A program made the position numbers and the translations under genes. The notes under the pieces were generated by a model. That model saw only the letters and a program-made list of their open reading frames with translations, was not told the DNA's origin and made no database searches. DNA of 43,511 nt, from assembly GCA_029247265.1 (NCBI GenBank), contig JAQWLN010000249.1:1-43511 (forward strand), given 5' to 3'. This document shows positions 25,827 to 34,930 of the stretch, piece after piece (the stretch's first letter is position 1; each line of letters opens with the position of its first letter). This DNA is from Fuerstiella sp. Lineage in GTDB: Bacteria > Planctomycetota > Planctomycetia > Planctomycetales > Planctomycetaceae.

Positions 25827-28800
25827 ATGAGGCATTTGTGCCATCTCCGCCTGTTAATCGTAACCTCGCTGATCCCTTGTTCTGTCGGCGCCGACATTCG
25901 TTTTAACCGCGATGTGCGTCCGATCCTGTCCACGAAGTGCTCAAAGTGCCACGGCCCGGATGACGCTCACCGCGAAGCGGACCTGCGGCTGGATCAACCC
26001 GAAGGCATTCGGCAGACATTTGAAGGTGGTCTCACCGACAGCGATGGCTGGGCACGAATCACGGCAAAGGACCCCGATGTCGTCATGCCTCCTCCGGACG
26101 CCCACGTGGACCTGAAGCCGGAAGAGATCGCCACGATCAGGGCCTGGGTCGAAAGCGGGGCCGCTTCAGAAGGACACTGGTCATTCATCGCTCCCGTGAA
26201 ACCCGTCGTGCCCTTCGTCGTGGAACCTGGTGCCTCCAACAGGAAGGAAACGGCCGCCATCGATGAATCTCTGCGCAAATGGATACGAAATCCCATCGAT
26301 GGATTTATCCTGCGACGTCTGCTGACTGAAGGGCTGCAGCCCAACAGCGACGCCGACAAAGAACGCCTGCTGCGTCGCGTGACACTGGACCTCACCGGGC
26401 TGCCTCCCACAATCGTGGAAATCGACGCCTTCCTGGCCGACAGCTCTGACAGCGCTTACGGAAAAGTCATTGACCGACTGCTGAAATCACCACACTTCGG
26501 CGAACGTATGGCGGTGGTCTGGATGGATGCCGCTCGCTACGGAGACACCAGCGTGTTTCACGCAGACGGCCCTCGCGACATGTGGCCATGGCGTGACTGG
26601 GTGATCAGTGCCTACAACAGCAACAAGCCGTTCGACCAGTTTACCGTCGAGCAGCTCGCCGGTGATCTGCTTCCGAATTCGACCACAGAACAGAAAGTGG
26701 CCACTGGTTTTCTGCGCAATAACGCGACGACCGACGAAGGTGGACTGATTGAAGAAGAGTACCGTGTGGAATATGCCATCGATCGCGTAAAAACAACATC
26801 GATGGTGTGGATGGGACTGAGCATGGAATGTGCTCAGTGCCACAACCATAAGTACGACCCCATCACGCAGGAAGAATACTACAGCTTCTTCGCTTACTTC
26901 AATCAGGCTGCAGATCGGGGCCGGCAAACTCGGAACGGAAACGAAGCTCCAATCGTCGACATCTTTGAGGGAGCAAAGATCGCTCAGGCGGACGGACTGC
27001 AACAGGAACTCAACGGGCTGCAGCCGCAGCTTGACGCTCGATCACAGGCGTCAGAACCGCAATTCCAGAAGTGGCTGACCGATGCATCGACAACGGCCGG
27101 CAGTCAGCCGTTGATCCCCACAGACATGGTCGCATACGTGCCACTGGACGAAGGCAAAGGCCGAGTCGTGACGGATCTGGTCGGTGCAGGACGCAAGGGA
27201 AAGCTCAACGGACCGGTAAAATGGGCAGATGGAAGATTCGGCAAAGCCTTCAATTGTGACACAAAGAATTTTGTCGACCTTGGCAATGTCGGCGACTTCG
27301 ATGGCAGCCACGGGTTTTCGTATGGATCTTGGATCAAACCGAAAGGTGCTGCGAGTGGTGCGCCTCTGGCCAGAATGAATAACGCAAATGACTTTCGTGG
27401 CTACGACCTGCACCTGTCCGGTGGCGCCGTTGAACCACACATCATCAGCAAATGGCCAACCGATGCGATCAAGGTCAGCACAAAACAGAAACTGAAACCA
27501 GATACGTGGCAACACGTCTTCGTGACATATGACGGCTCAAAAAAAGCGGCCGGCGTCAGGATTTATGTGGACGGCAAGCTATGGGAATGGGATGTCAGGG
27601 AAGATCGACTGGGCGGCAGCATCAAGTCAAAAGGACCATTCTATCTGGGGCGCCGCAACGGTGGCTCAAACTACAACGGACTCGTCGACGACGTCCGTGT
27701 CTATGGCCGAGTACTCGCAGAATCGGAAGTCGCGGCGCTGGCCGGTATCGATGTGATCACACCGCTGCTGGCGAAGGCTGCTGCACAACGCTCAGCTGAT
27801 GAAAACAAGGTTCTGCGTGCTCACTTTCTGAGCTCTGTGGACGAACCCTATAAGGCACTGACACAAAAACGGACGCAACTTTCATCAAGGATCGCCGAAC
27901 TTCGAAAACCAATCGTCAATGTGATGATCATGAACGATGTTTCTGCTATGCGGGAGACCTTCGTGCTTGAGCGAGGCAACTATGCGACTCCACTAAAGGA
28001 TCGAGAAGTCGAACCCAACGTGCCCGCGGCCCTGCCCGCACTACCCGCCGGCGCACCTGCAAACCGGTTGGGGCTGGCCAACTGGCTGACCGAACCGGAT
28101 CACCCGTTGACCGCTCGAGTGGCAGTGAACAACTACTGGACCATGCTTTTTGGTGAAGGCATCGTGCGATCTCTGGACGACTTCGGAGCTCAGGGAGAAT
28201 GGCCCAGCCATCCGGACTTAATCGACTGGCTGGCCGTCGATTTTGTCGAATCGAAATGGGACATCAAGCGAACGATCAAGCAGATGGTCATGTCATCGAC
28301 CTACCGACAATCGTCTGCGCTGACGACTGACAAGTTAGCCACGGACCCGGAAAACCGACTGCTGTCACGTGGTGCTCGGTTCCGATTGCAGGCCGAATTT
28401 GTGCGAGACAACGCGCTGGCGGCCAGCGGTCTGCTGGTACCGAGGGTCGGCGGGCCTAGTGTTAAGCCTTACCAGCCGGCAGGTCTGTGGAATGAAGTCA
28501 GCCTGAACGGCAATCTGAGATTCGTGCAGGACAGCGGCGAGAAGCTGTACCGGCGATCGATGTACACGTACTGGAAACGGTCCGCTCCGGCGCCGTCGAT
28601 GACGATCTTCGACGCACCAACTCGGGAGAAGTGTTCACTGAAGCGTTCGCGCACCAACACGCCTTTGCAGGCTCTGGTCACAATGAACGATCCGCAGTTT
28701 GTTGAAGCGGCCCGGGCCCTTGCCCAGACAGGACTACAAAGCGGCGGCAGTTCAGTGGAACAGCAAATTGTGTATATCTTTCGACGAGCCGTCGGCGTGC

Positions 28801-29006
28801 GACCAAACACCGGAGTGCAGGCCATTCTGATGGAAGCGTTTTATGAAGAATTGGAACGCTTTCAGGCAGATGCTGAGATTGCCAGCAATTTTCTGGCGAT
28901 CGGCGAATCCAAACGCGACGAGTCTCTGGACACGGCGACTCATGCCGCCATGACTGTCGTCACCAGCATGATTCTGAATCTGGATGAGACATTGACTCGC
29001 GGGTAG
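25827..29006 (+). CDS. Planctomycete cytochrome: PSCyt1-DUF1549-LamG-DUF1553
   Basis: 1059 residues; short signal peptide (to ~22). PSCyt1 haem motif CSKCHG (38-42) with RFNRDVRPILSTKC before it; PPPDAHVDLKPEEIATIRAWVESGA closes that domain. DUF1549 (~155-365) holds NPIDGFILRRLL, LTGLPPT and a second CXXCH, CAQCH at 335-339, followed by NHKYDPI. A LamG/concanavalin-like domain (~433-640) is inserted next, then DUF1553 (~743-970: NRLGLANWLTEPDHPLTARV, RRSMYTYWKR, NTPLQALVTMNDPQFVEAAR). Such proteins are exported, haem-bearing and planctomycete-typical; enzymatic role unproven. The DUF1501 gene follows after 143 bp, the usual partner. Confidence 0.92.
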   Translation: MRHLCHLRLLIVTSLIPCSVGADIRFNRDVRPILSTKCSKCHGPDDAHREADLRLDQPEGIRQTFEGGLTDSDGWARITAKDPDVVMPPPDAHVDLKPEEIATIRAWVESGAASEGHWSFIAPVKPVVPFVVEPGASNRKETAAIDESLRKWIRNPIDGFILRRLLTEGLQPNSDADKERLLRRVTLDLTGLPPTIVEIDAFLADSSDSAYGKVIDRLLKSPHFGERMAVVWMDAARYGDTSVFHADGPRDMWPWRDWVISAYNSNKPFDQFTVEQLAGDLLPNSTTEQKVATGFLRNNATTDEGGLIEEEYRVEYAIDRVKTTSMVWMGLSMECAQCHNHKYDPITQEEYYSFFAYFNQAADRGRQTRNGNEAPIVDIFEGAKIAQADGLQQELNGLQPQLDARSQASEPQFQKWLTDASTTAGSQPLIPTDMVAYVPLDEGKGRVVTDLVGAGRKGKLNGPVKWADGRFGKAFNCDTKNFVDLGNVGDFDGSHGFSYGSWIKPKGAASGAPLARMNNANDFRGYDLHLSGGAVEPHIISKWPTDAIKVSTKQKLKPDTWQHVFVTYDGSKKAAGVRIYVDGKLWEWDVREDRLGGSIKSKGPFYLGRRNGGSNYNGLVDDVRVYGRVLAESEVAALAGIDVITPLLAKAAAQRSADENKVLRAHFLSSVDEPYKALTQKRTQLSSRIAELRKPIVNVMIMNDVSAMRETFVLERGNYATPLKDREVEPNVPAALPALPAGAPANRLGLANWLTEPDHPLTARVAVNNYWTMLFGEGIVRSLDDFGAQGEWPSHPDLIDWLAVDFVESKWDIKRTIKQMVMSSTYRQSSALTTDKLATDPENRLLSRGARFRLQAEFVRDNALAASGLLVPRVGGPSVKPYQPAGLWNEVSLNGNLRFVQDSGEKLYRRSMYTYWKRSAPAPSMTIFDAPTREKCSLKRSRTNTPLQALVTMNDPQFVEAARALAQTGLQSGGSSVEQQIVYIFRRAVGVRPNTGVQAILMEAFYEELERFQADAEIASNFLAIGESKRDESLDTATHAAMTVVTSMILNLDETLTRG

Positions 29007-29149
29007 AACACATTCCGCTCGAATGCCGCCGTGGCAGACGGGTTCTGAATTCAACAATATTGATTTCCGCAGGACATGCCTGCAACTACATTCTGAAGTG
29101 TTGTGGAGTCGGCAGACGAGCCGACCGGAACGATGAGGATAGTTTTTAA

Positions 29150-30634
29150 ATGACGTCATCAAACGACCTCCAACAATCATTCGCCAGTCTGCAGGCAACA
29201 CTCAATCGCCGCGACCTGCTGGCGAATGCCGGCCGACCTCTCGGCGCAGCGGCTCTCGCATCGCTGATGGGCAGCGCTGCAGCAGCTCCGTCTGCTGTGA
29301 CGACGGCTGCCGCCAATGGTGGCTTGCCCGACCTGCCGCATTTTGCCCCAAAGGCGAAACGAGTCATCTACCTGTTCATGTGTGGTGGGCCGTCACACAT
29401 TGACACGTGGGATTACAAACCAGAGGTGCGGAAAATCCATGGTCAGGAATTGCCGGAATCCATTCGTAACGGGCAACGCATCACAACGATGACGTCCGGA
29501 CAGAAGTCCTTTCCATGCGTGGCTCCCATGTTCAATTTTTCGCAACATGGACAAAACGGAACATGGGTCAGCGAAATTCTGCCACAGACGGCAAAGCTGG
29601 TGGACGACATTACTCTGGTAAAGTATGTTCACACCGAAGCGATTAATCACGACCCGGCCATTACGTTCATCAACACGGGAGTCCAGCAGCCCGGCAAAGC
29701 CAGCATGGGCGCGTGGGTCAGCTATGGACTCGGAAGCCCCAACAAGAACCTGCCCTCATACGTGGTGATGATTTCAAAGGGGCCGGGCCAGAAACAGGCG
29801 CTGTACAGTCGGCTGTGGGGAAGTGGATTTCTGCCGTCACAACATCAGGGTGTTGCATTGCGAGCCGGCAGCAGTCCGGTCCTGTACCTGAACGACCCGG
29901 ACGGAATCGACCGTGCCACTCGACGACGAATGCTGGACCGCATTGCGGCCATTAACCAGGAACACTTCAGCAGCTTTGGGGATCCGGAAACTCTGACCAG
30001 GATTGCTGCATACGAAATGGCGTTTCGCATGCAGACGTCGGTCCCGGGACTGATGGACCTGAATTCTGAGACAGCGGAAACCAAAGCGTTATATGGCCCG
30101 GACATTGAAGCACCGGGGTCGTTTGCTCGGAACTGCCTGATTGCCAGGAAACTGGCGGAACAGGGCGTACCGTTTGTGCAGCTGTTCCACCGAGGCTGGG
30201 ACCAGCACGGCAGCCTGCCGAAACTCATTCGTGGTCAGTGCAATTCCATTGACCATCCGATCCATGGCCTGATCACTGATCTTAAGCAGCGTGGACTGTT
30301 CGAAGACACGTTGATTGTCTGGGGTGGAGAATTTGGCCGCACCATTTATTCGCAGGGCAACCTGACTTCCGACAATCATGGACGTGACCACCTCGGACGC
30401 TGTTTCACAATGTGGATGGCCGGAGCCGGCGTCAAACGAGGATTTGAATTCGGGAAGACCGATGGCTACTGCTATAATATCGTTGAAAACCCGGTCCACA
30501 TTCGGGACATGAACGCCACAATCCTGAATCAGGTGGGAATCGATCACAACCGTCTGACGTTCCGCTATCAGGGCCTCGACCAGAAGCTCACGGGAGCGGA
30601 ACCGGCACAAGTCGTATCCGACATTCTGGCTTAG
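29150..30634 (+). CDS. DUF1501 exported protein
   Basis: 494 residues from an ATG with GAGGAT ~9 nt upstream. The N-terminus has a twin-arginine-like stretch ([11 protein letters not shown]) and a hydrophobic alanine-rich region. The DUF1501 domain, a relative of the alkaline phosphatase/sulfatase fold, is marked by [17 protein letters not shown] (~75-91), [32 protein letters not shown] (~342) and [16 protein letters not shown] (~387), with DNHGRDH near 402. It is the standard downstream partner of DUF1549/DUF1553 cytochromes; the pair probably acts together outside the cytoplasm. Substrate unknown. The gap before it carries a small GTCGGC/GCCGAC hairpin at 29108-29125. Confidence 0.92.
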   Translation: MTSSNDLQQSFASLQATLNRRDLLANAGRPLGAAALASLMGSAAAAPSAVTTAAANGGLPDLPHFAPKAKRVIYLFMCGGPSHIDTWDYKPEVRKIHGQELPESIRNGQRITTMTSGQKSFPCVAPMFNFSQHGQNGTWVSEILPQTAKLVDDITLVKYVHTEAINHDPAITFINTGVQQPGKASMGAWVSYGLGSPNKNLPSYVVMISKGPGQKQALYSRLWGSGFLPSQHQGVALRAGSSPVLYLNDPDGIDRATRRRMLDRIAAINQEHFSSFGDPETLTRIAAYEMAFRMQTSVPGLMDLNSETAETKALYGPDIEAPGSFARNCLIARKLAEQGVPFVQLFHRGWDQHGSLPKLIRGQCNSIDHPIHGLITDLKQRGLFEDTLIVWGGEFGRTIYSQGNLTSDNHGRDHLGRCFTMWMAGAGVKRGFEFGKTDGYCYNIVENPVHIRDMNATILNQVGIDHNRLTFRYQGLDQKLTGAEPAQVVSDILA

Positions 30635-30666
30635 TCGCCGGTCGTATCAAGCTGACTCTCGAAGCA

Positions 30667-30718
30667 GCGGCGTCGCCAGATAATCAGCGCGTTGTACGGC
30701 GAATCGCTGAGACGCCGC
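30667..30718. repeat. Nested hairpin downstream of the DUF1501 gene
   Basis: GCGGCGTC (30667-30674) pairs with GACGCCGC (30711-30718), and inside it CAGCG pairs with CGCTG. The stem begins ~30 bp after the stop of the DUF1501 gene. No T-run follows directly on the plus strand, so it may be a Rho-type boundary or part of the repeat that follows. Confidence 0.4.
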
Positions 30719-30786
30719 AAAAACATCTGTCTTTGCGTCACTGCAAAGCCCAAGATGGCCTGCTCACAGAGATATGTATCAGAGCA

Positions 30787-30884
30787 GTTTACTAACTGTC
30801 CTAAACACTGGTGGCTCGTGGGAGTAACGAGACTGCTATCGAAAACCGTTTTTCGCGGCCACGCGTCAGCGTGAAACGCTGTAG
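30787..30884 (+). repeat. 98-bp dispersed repeat, copy 1
   Basis: It starts GTTTACTAA and ends CGCTGTAG. The same 98-bp unit, without length difference, occurs at 40275-40372; about 71 of 98 columns match by hand alignment. The core CTCGTGGGAGTAACGAG can form a 5-bp stem, and TTCGCGGCCACG is fully kept. The unit occupies most of the 337-bp gap before the receiver-like gene, which has no other feature besides the hairpin upstream. Confidence 0.75.
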
Positions 30885-30971
30885 AGGCGATATGGCTGAC
30901 CCAGGATTTTGATCGGGCACTACTACTGGTTGCTGGTGCCGGCCAATAGCCAAACGACCGGGGAGTTGAAC

Positions 30972-31352
30972 ATGAGTGTTGACAAGTTAATTTACATGAT
31001 TGTCACTGATCCCGTCGAACGGGAAACATTTGACCGATACCTCACGAATCATCAGTTCAACTGTCAGACCCTGGACGGTCTTGAATCCGCAAAATCAGCT
31101 CTCGAGTCTCAGGCACCGGACCTGTTCGTGCTGGCAGGGTCCGGCATACCCAGCGCCGACATCTGCAAGTTTGGTGGGTTCGTTGAGCAGCATTCACCAG
31201 CTCCGATCATCGCGCTGCTGACTCAGCTGCAAATGTCGATCGTTTCAGAGCTGGCAGAATCTGAGAATCTGTGGACGGCCGAGTACCCGATTTCTCTGCG
31301 AGAAATCCGAGCGTCCATCGGCGAAGCCCTGGAAGAGCTGAACAACGTCTAG
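30972..31352 (+). CDS. Small degenerate receiver-like (CheY-fold) protein
   Basis: 126 residues from ATG 30972 with a strong GGGGAG 6 nt upstream; an upstream in-frame codon is less likely. The pattern resembles a response-regulator receiver: LIYMIVTDPVERETFDRYL (strand 1/acidic pocket), FNCQTLDGLESAKSAL, PDLFVLAGSGIP (strand 3), PIIALLTQ (strand 4) and a final helix REIRASIGEALEEL. At the phospho-acceptor position the usual Asp of PDLvllD is Ala, and the acidic pair is reduced, so it is unlikely to be phosphorylated in the normal way. No output domain. It may serve as an adaptor (inference). Confidence in the gene is good, in the fold moderate. Confidence 0.7.
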   Translation: MSVDKLIYMIVTDPVERETFDRYLTNHQFNCQTLDGLESAKSALESQAPDLFVLAGSGIPSADICKFGGFVEQHSPAPIIALLTQLQMSIVSELAESENLWTAEYPISLREIRASIGEALEELNNV

Positions 31353-31403
31353 AGCAATTGGCGAAACGATGTATCGTGAGGCTAGTTGAATAGAGGAAAA
31401 CAC

Positions 31404-31422
31404 AACCCCATGTTCTGGGGTT
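31404..31422. terminator. Hairpin between convergent genes
   Basis: AACCCCA (31404-31410) and TGGGGTT (31416-31422) form a perfect 7-bp stem with a 5-base loop. An A8 run follows on the plus strand. On the minus strand, downstream of the P460 gene, the stem is followed by GTGTTTTCC, a weak U-tract. Confidence 0.45.
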
Positions 31423-31455
31423 AAAAAAAATCAGCCGTCGCAGTCGCAGACGACC

Positions 31456-32040
31456 TTACGGCCCGTCGTTAAAAAATGCGTAGTCACCACCTTTCGCATC
31501 GGCATGGCATTCGATGCAGCCCTTCGGTTTTCCGGCAAGTCTGATATTGCCCATCGGGGTGGCCTTTTGATCGACCTTGCCATCGGCCTGGTACTTGACC
31601 CAGTACCAGTCACCAGCGTCGGGATTGTAATTCGGCGTCTTGTACATCACCGTAACAGCCATCAGTTTTTTTGCCCGTCGGATCGTAGATCTCTTTGACA
31701 ATAACCGAACCGTTTGGCAGTTCCGCCGGTCGTCCCGCCGCTTTGCGATTCAGATACATTTTCAACGTCGCACCATGGGGGTTCTGTCCAGGGTACAGGT
31801 CGTCTGTCTTGCCGGGAACCGGCGCCCATTGTTTGTAACGACTGTCGCGAAGATAAGTCCAGAACTTGTCTTCAAACGTCTGAGGAGCCCGCTGCACGCT
31901 CCGGCCGGACGAGCCCTGCGACGAGAAGCCACGGTTAATAACCACGTTTCCTCGTGAACTGGACTGACCAAATGCCGTTGTGGTCAGACATACGGTGGCC
32001 GCAGCAACAATCGCGACGCTGAAAAACTTTGACGGAACAT
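31456..32040 (-). pseudogene. Cytochrome P460-like haem protein, broken by two homopolymer frameshifts
   Basis: Three frame pieces join into one P460-family protein. ATG 32040 (GAGAGG 8 nt upstream) starts a signal peptide that reads through (MFRQSFFSVAIVAAATV, cleavage near AFGQ) only if the T5 run (plus-strand A5, ~32022-32026) had one more base. The middle frame gives APQTFEDKFWTYLRDSRYKQW and GATLKMYLN. At the A7 run (plus-strand T7, 31666-31672) removal of one base leads on to LMAVTVMYKTPNYNPDAGDW and the haem site GCIECH with KGGDYAFFNDGP at the end. The family is mono-haem and periplasmic (hydroxylamine or similar oxidations in some members). As written it is a pseudogene; the two opposite indels may be sequence errors. 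Confidence 0.75.
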
Positions 32041-32327
32041 AGACAATCCTCTCAATGTATGTGGCTACAGGTTTCCAAAACAGCGGCGAGAATCCGACAG
32101 TACTCGTTTATCTTTCGCGCCAGGTGTGTGACTGACTAACGATAAACTGCAGTCCTCACAAAAAACCACCGGTCTGACATCGTCGGCTCAGGAAAGGGTT
32201 CGGCGATGTGCGTGAATTCTTAAAGTGAGTAAGTCCTCGGTGATCCGACGCGTCACAGGCACAGATCCGGCTGACCATGAAGCCGTCTCCGCCAACGCGC
32301 CATCATCGTCCTCAGGAGCAATCGTCA

Positions 32328-33893
32328 ATGTCCAGCCTTCCGCAGTTGCATCCTCTGGACGAGCATAATCAGTTGCTGCAAACGCATGTAGCCCCGCCGG
32401 AATGGCAGAATCCGTCGCCCGATGGCCGCTACAACCTTGTCGTCATCGGTGCCGGTCCGGCAGGACTTGTCACCGCTGCCGGAGCTGCCGGACTGGGAGC
32501 GAAAGTCGCTTTGATTGAACGCGACTTAATGGGTGGCGACTGCCTGAACGTCGGCTGCGTTCCGTCCAAGGGCATCATCAGTGCTGCCCGGGCAGCGGCG
32601 GCCGTTCGCGAATCGGGCGAATTTGGCGTTGACGTGCCGGACGGATGGAATACGGACTTCTCGAAAGTGATGGAGCGTATGAGAAGCCTGCGGGCAGGAA
32701 TGAGCCATCACGACGCGGCCACTCGATTTACGGAATTGGGCATCGACGTTTATTTCGGTGGCGGCAAATTCATCGGCAACGACACTGTGCAAGTCAAAGG
32801 CCAGCAGCTGAAGTTCAAGCGAGCTGTCGTCTGTACGGGAGCTCGGGCAGCCGAACTCCCCATTCCCGGTCTGCAGGAGGTCGGAGCTTTAACGAATGAA
32901 ACGCTGTTTTCTCTAACCGAGTTGCCGGCACGGATGGCTGTCATCGGTGGCGGACCAATCGGCAGTGAGATGGCCCAGAGTTTCGCTCGCTTCGGCTGCG
33001 AAGTCACTCAGATTGAAAAGGCGGCCCACATTCTGCCTCGTGAAGATTCTGACGCGGCGCTGGTCGTTCAACAGTCCATGGAACGCGATGGCATTCGATT
33101 TATCGTGAATGCTCAGACAACACGCATGGAAAAACGAGGTAACGAAACAGTTGTCACATACGCACAGGATGGTCAGGAACACGAAGTTGTCGTGGACAAG
33201 GTGCTGGTGGGCATTGGCCGCACACCAAACGTTGACGGTCTTGGGCTGGAAGCCGTCGGCGTGAGTTTCGATTCCCGCAGCGGTGTCGAAATCAATGATC
33301 GCCTGCAAACGAGCAACCCGATGATCTACGCCGCCGGCGACGTCTGTTCGCAGTACAAGTTTACTCATAGCGCCGACTTCATGGCTCGCATTGTGATCCA
33401 AAACACGTTATTCAAAGGACGAGCCAAAGCAAGTGCTCTGACGGTGCCGTGGTGTACGTACACGTCGCCGGAACTGGCACACGTCGGTATGGGAGCGAAG
33501 GAAGCGGCCGCTCAGGGTATCGAAATCGACACCTACACGGTCGAAATGAAGGACATCGACCGAGCCATTCTGGAGGCCGACACGGACGGCTTCGTCCGAG
33601 CCCACGTCAGGAAAGGAACGGACGAAATTGTGGGAGCTACGATCGTGGCCGCAAATGCCGGAGACATGATCAATGAGTTCACTCTGGCCATGACGGTCAA
33701 CAGCCGGATCCCCGGTTGGAAGAAGACGCTGCGACTGGCAAAAGGCGTTGGCCTGTCATCGATCGGAACGACTATTCATCCGTATCCCACTCAGGCCGAA
33801 GCCATCCGAAAACTCGGCGACCAGTACAGCCGCACACGGCTGACTCCGTTTGTGCAGAAGCTGTTCAAAAAATGGCTGACGTGGACACGGTGA
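32328..33893 (+). CDS. FAD-dependent pyridine nucleotide-disulfide oxidoreductase (MerA/Lpd-like)
   Basis: 521 residues from ATG 32328, with AGGAG 9 nt upstream; an ATG at 32277 has no such site. FAD motif VVIGAGPAGLVTAAG (~37-51), redox disulfide GGDCLNVGCVPSKG (Cys72, Cys77), NAD-binding VIGGGPIGSEMAQ, FAD-contacting YAAGDV and the interface His/Glu pair in TIHPYPTQAE. No N-terminal heavy-metal domain and no C-terminal vicinal cysteines, so a true mercuric reductase is unlikely; no lipoyl-complex genes nearby, so lipoamide dehydrogenase is also unproven. A C-terminal extension (~30 residues, basic) is present. It stands alone and converges with the metallophosphoesterase gene. Confidence 0.88.
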   Translation: MSSLPQLHPLDEHNQLLQTHVAPPEWQNPSPDGRYNLVVIGAGPAGLVTAAGAAGLGAKVALIERDLMGGDCLNVGCVPSKGIISAARAAAAVRESGEFGVDVPDGWNTDFSKVMERMRSLRAGMSHHDAATRFTELGIDVYFGGGKFIGNDTVQVKGQQLKFKRAVVCTGARAAELPIPGLQEVGALTNETLFSLTELPARMAVIGGGPIGSEMAQSFARFGCEVTQIEKAAHILPREDSDAALVVQQSMERDGIRFIVNAQTTRMEKRGNETVVTYAQDGQEHEVVVDKVLVGIGRTPNVDGLGLEAVGVSFDSRSGVEINDRLQTSNPMIYAAGDVCSQYKFTHSADFMARIVIQNTLFKGRAKASALTVPWCTYTSPELAHVGMGAKEAAAQGIEIDTYTVEMKDIDRAILEADTDGFVRAHVRKGTDEIVGATIVAANAGDMINEFTLAMTVNSRIPGWKKTLRLAKGVGLSSIGTTIHPYPTQAEAIRKLGDQYSRTRLTPFVQKLFKKWLTWTR

Positions 33894-33903
33894 GGCGTGA
33901 AAA

Positions 33904-33994
33904 GGGTCGGGAGTCTTTTTCTGCATATCAGGATTGGACATGCAGATTCAAATCAATGCGTTGGACAGATCACTCAGAAAAAGACTCCCGACCC
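33904..33994. repeat. 91-bp element with perfect 20-bp inverted ends
   Basis: GGGTCGGGAGTCTTTTTCTG (33904-33923) and its exact reverse complement (33975-33994) flank a 51-base interior (33924-33974) with no frame. It lies between two convergent genes: 10 bp after one stop and 15 bp before the other. It looks like a non-autonomous terminal-inverted-repeat element or a very large palindrome. The T5 inside each arm means it could also end transcription from both sides. Confidence 0.75.
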
Positions 33995-34009
33995 CGTATT
34001 GCTATGCCA

Positions 34010-34906
34010 TCAGACGCCCCAGCGGTAATCCGCCTGCTTGCGAAACCCCTCAATTTTAATCGTCCCGTCCGCCGTGATCTCCATCACAGAAAACGCGTTG
34101 TTTTCTGCGCCCGATCCTTCCACCATGGCGACCAGCGTGCAGTAGTGAATGCCGCCGATTTCGTTGTGGTCGTTCTTGTGACTGTGTCCCTGAAAAACAG
34201 CCAGCACTCGACCCGACGCTTCGAACAGGCTGCGAACGCTGTCGGCATTCTTGACGCCGTAATGATTGCTGACGTCGAGTCGTTGATGAGCAAACACGAC
34301 GGTCTGTTTTTTAGTAGCGTTCAAATCCGCTTTCAGCCATTCGAGTTCCGCAGCAGGGATGTTGGGGTCGGTCCACTCGAAGTTTTTTCGACCATACGGC
34401 ATACCGTCGCTGCGGAAGCATGAGTCCAGCACGATGAAATGAAAGTCGCCAACGTCAAACGAATAATACGATTTCGGCTGCTCGACGACGTCCAGAAATT
34501 CACGCTTGTTCAGGGTGTACACGCAGTGATTTCCCAGTACGTGATGACGCTGACTGCAGATTGAAAGGAACTCTTTGTGGATCCGTTTCAGATAGACGAG
34601 TTCCGTGTCCACAGAATCGGCGGCGTCTATGAAGTCTCCCAGTTCCACGATGAAGTCAGGTTGGTTCCCCAAAAACTGAGCGGTGGCCTCTGCCAGTTTG
34701 TCCGGTGTCTCCCGGTAGTGCCTGCTGCCAGCAGCCGGCTTGTCGGCATAGTGCAGGTCTGTTACCAACCCAATGCGAACCATCGACTCTTTCTGCCCGG
34801 CAAGAATCGGAGAAACATCCGCTGCCGCCGCGGTCAGCAATAGCGTGCCGTTCTGCAGGAACGCCCGTCGGCTTAGAATGCGATTCGGTGTTTGATTGGT
34901 TTGCAT
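34010..34906 (-). CDS. Tat-exported calcineurin-like metallophosphoesterase
   Basis: 298 residues. The N-terminus has a twin-arginine signal (LSRRAFLQNG followed by a hydrophobic alanine/leucine run). The metal-site motifs are all present: DLHYAD (D-x-H), ELGDFID (GD), VLGNHCVY (GNH-like) and FQGHSHKND (GH-x-H). A VVFAHQRL strand carries a further His. The protein is probably a periplasmic binuclear-metal phosphodiesterase or phosphatase; substrate unknown. It starts 24 bp after the upstream sulfatase stop, so the two form an operon, suggesting desulfation and dephosphorylation of related substrates (inference). Confidence 0.9.
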   Translation of the reverse strand: MQTNQTPNRILSRRAFLQNGTLLLTAAAADVSPILAGQKESMVRIGLVTDLHYADKPAAGSRHYRETPDKLAEATAQFLGNQPDFIVELGDFIDAADSVDTELVYLKRIHKEFLSICSQRHHVLGNHCVYTLNKREFLDVVEQPKSYYSFDVGDFHFIVLDSCFRSDGMPYGRKNFEWTDPNIPAAELEWLKADLNATKKQTVVFAHQRLDVSNHYGVKNADSVRSLFEASGRVLAVFQGHSHKNDHNEIGGIHYCTLVAMVEGSGAENNAFSVMEITADGTIKIEGFRKQADYRWGV

Positions 34907-34930
34907 GGTCTCATCGTCAATAGGATTCGT

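Noticed and set aside
31666..31672. Programmed -1 frameshifting at the A-run of the P460 gene
   Set aside because: The shift needed is a net loss of one base (+1 direction), and the zero-frame codon phase does not fit the X-XXY-YYZ heptamer.
32328..33893. Naming the flavoprotein as mercuric reductase (merA)
   Set aside because: It lacks the C-terminal Cys pair and the metal-binding N-domain, and no mer genes are nearby.
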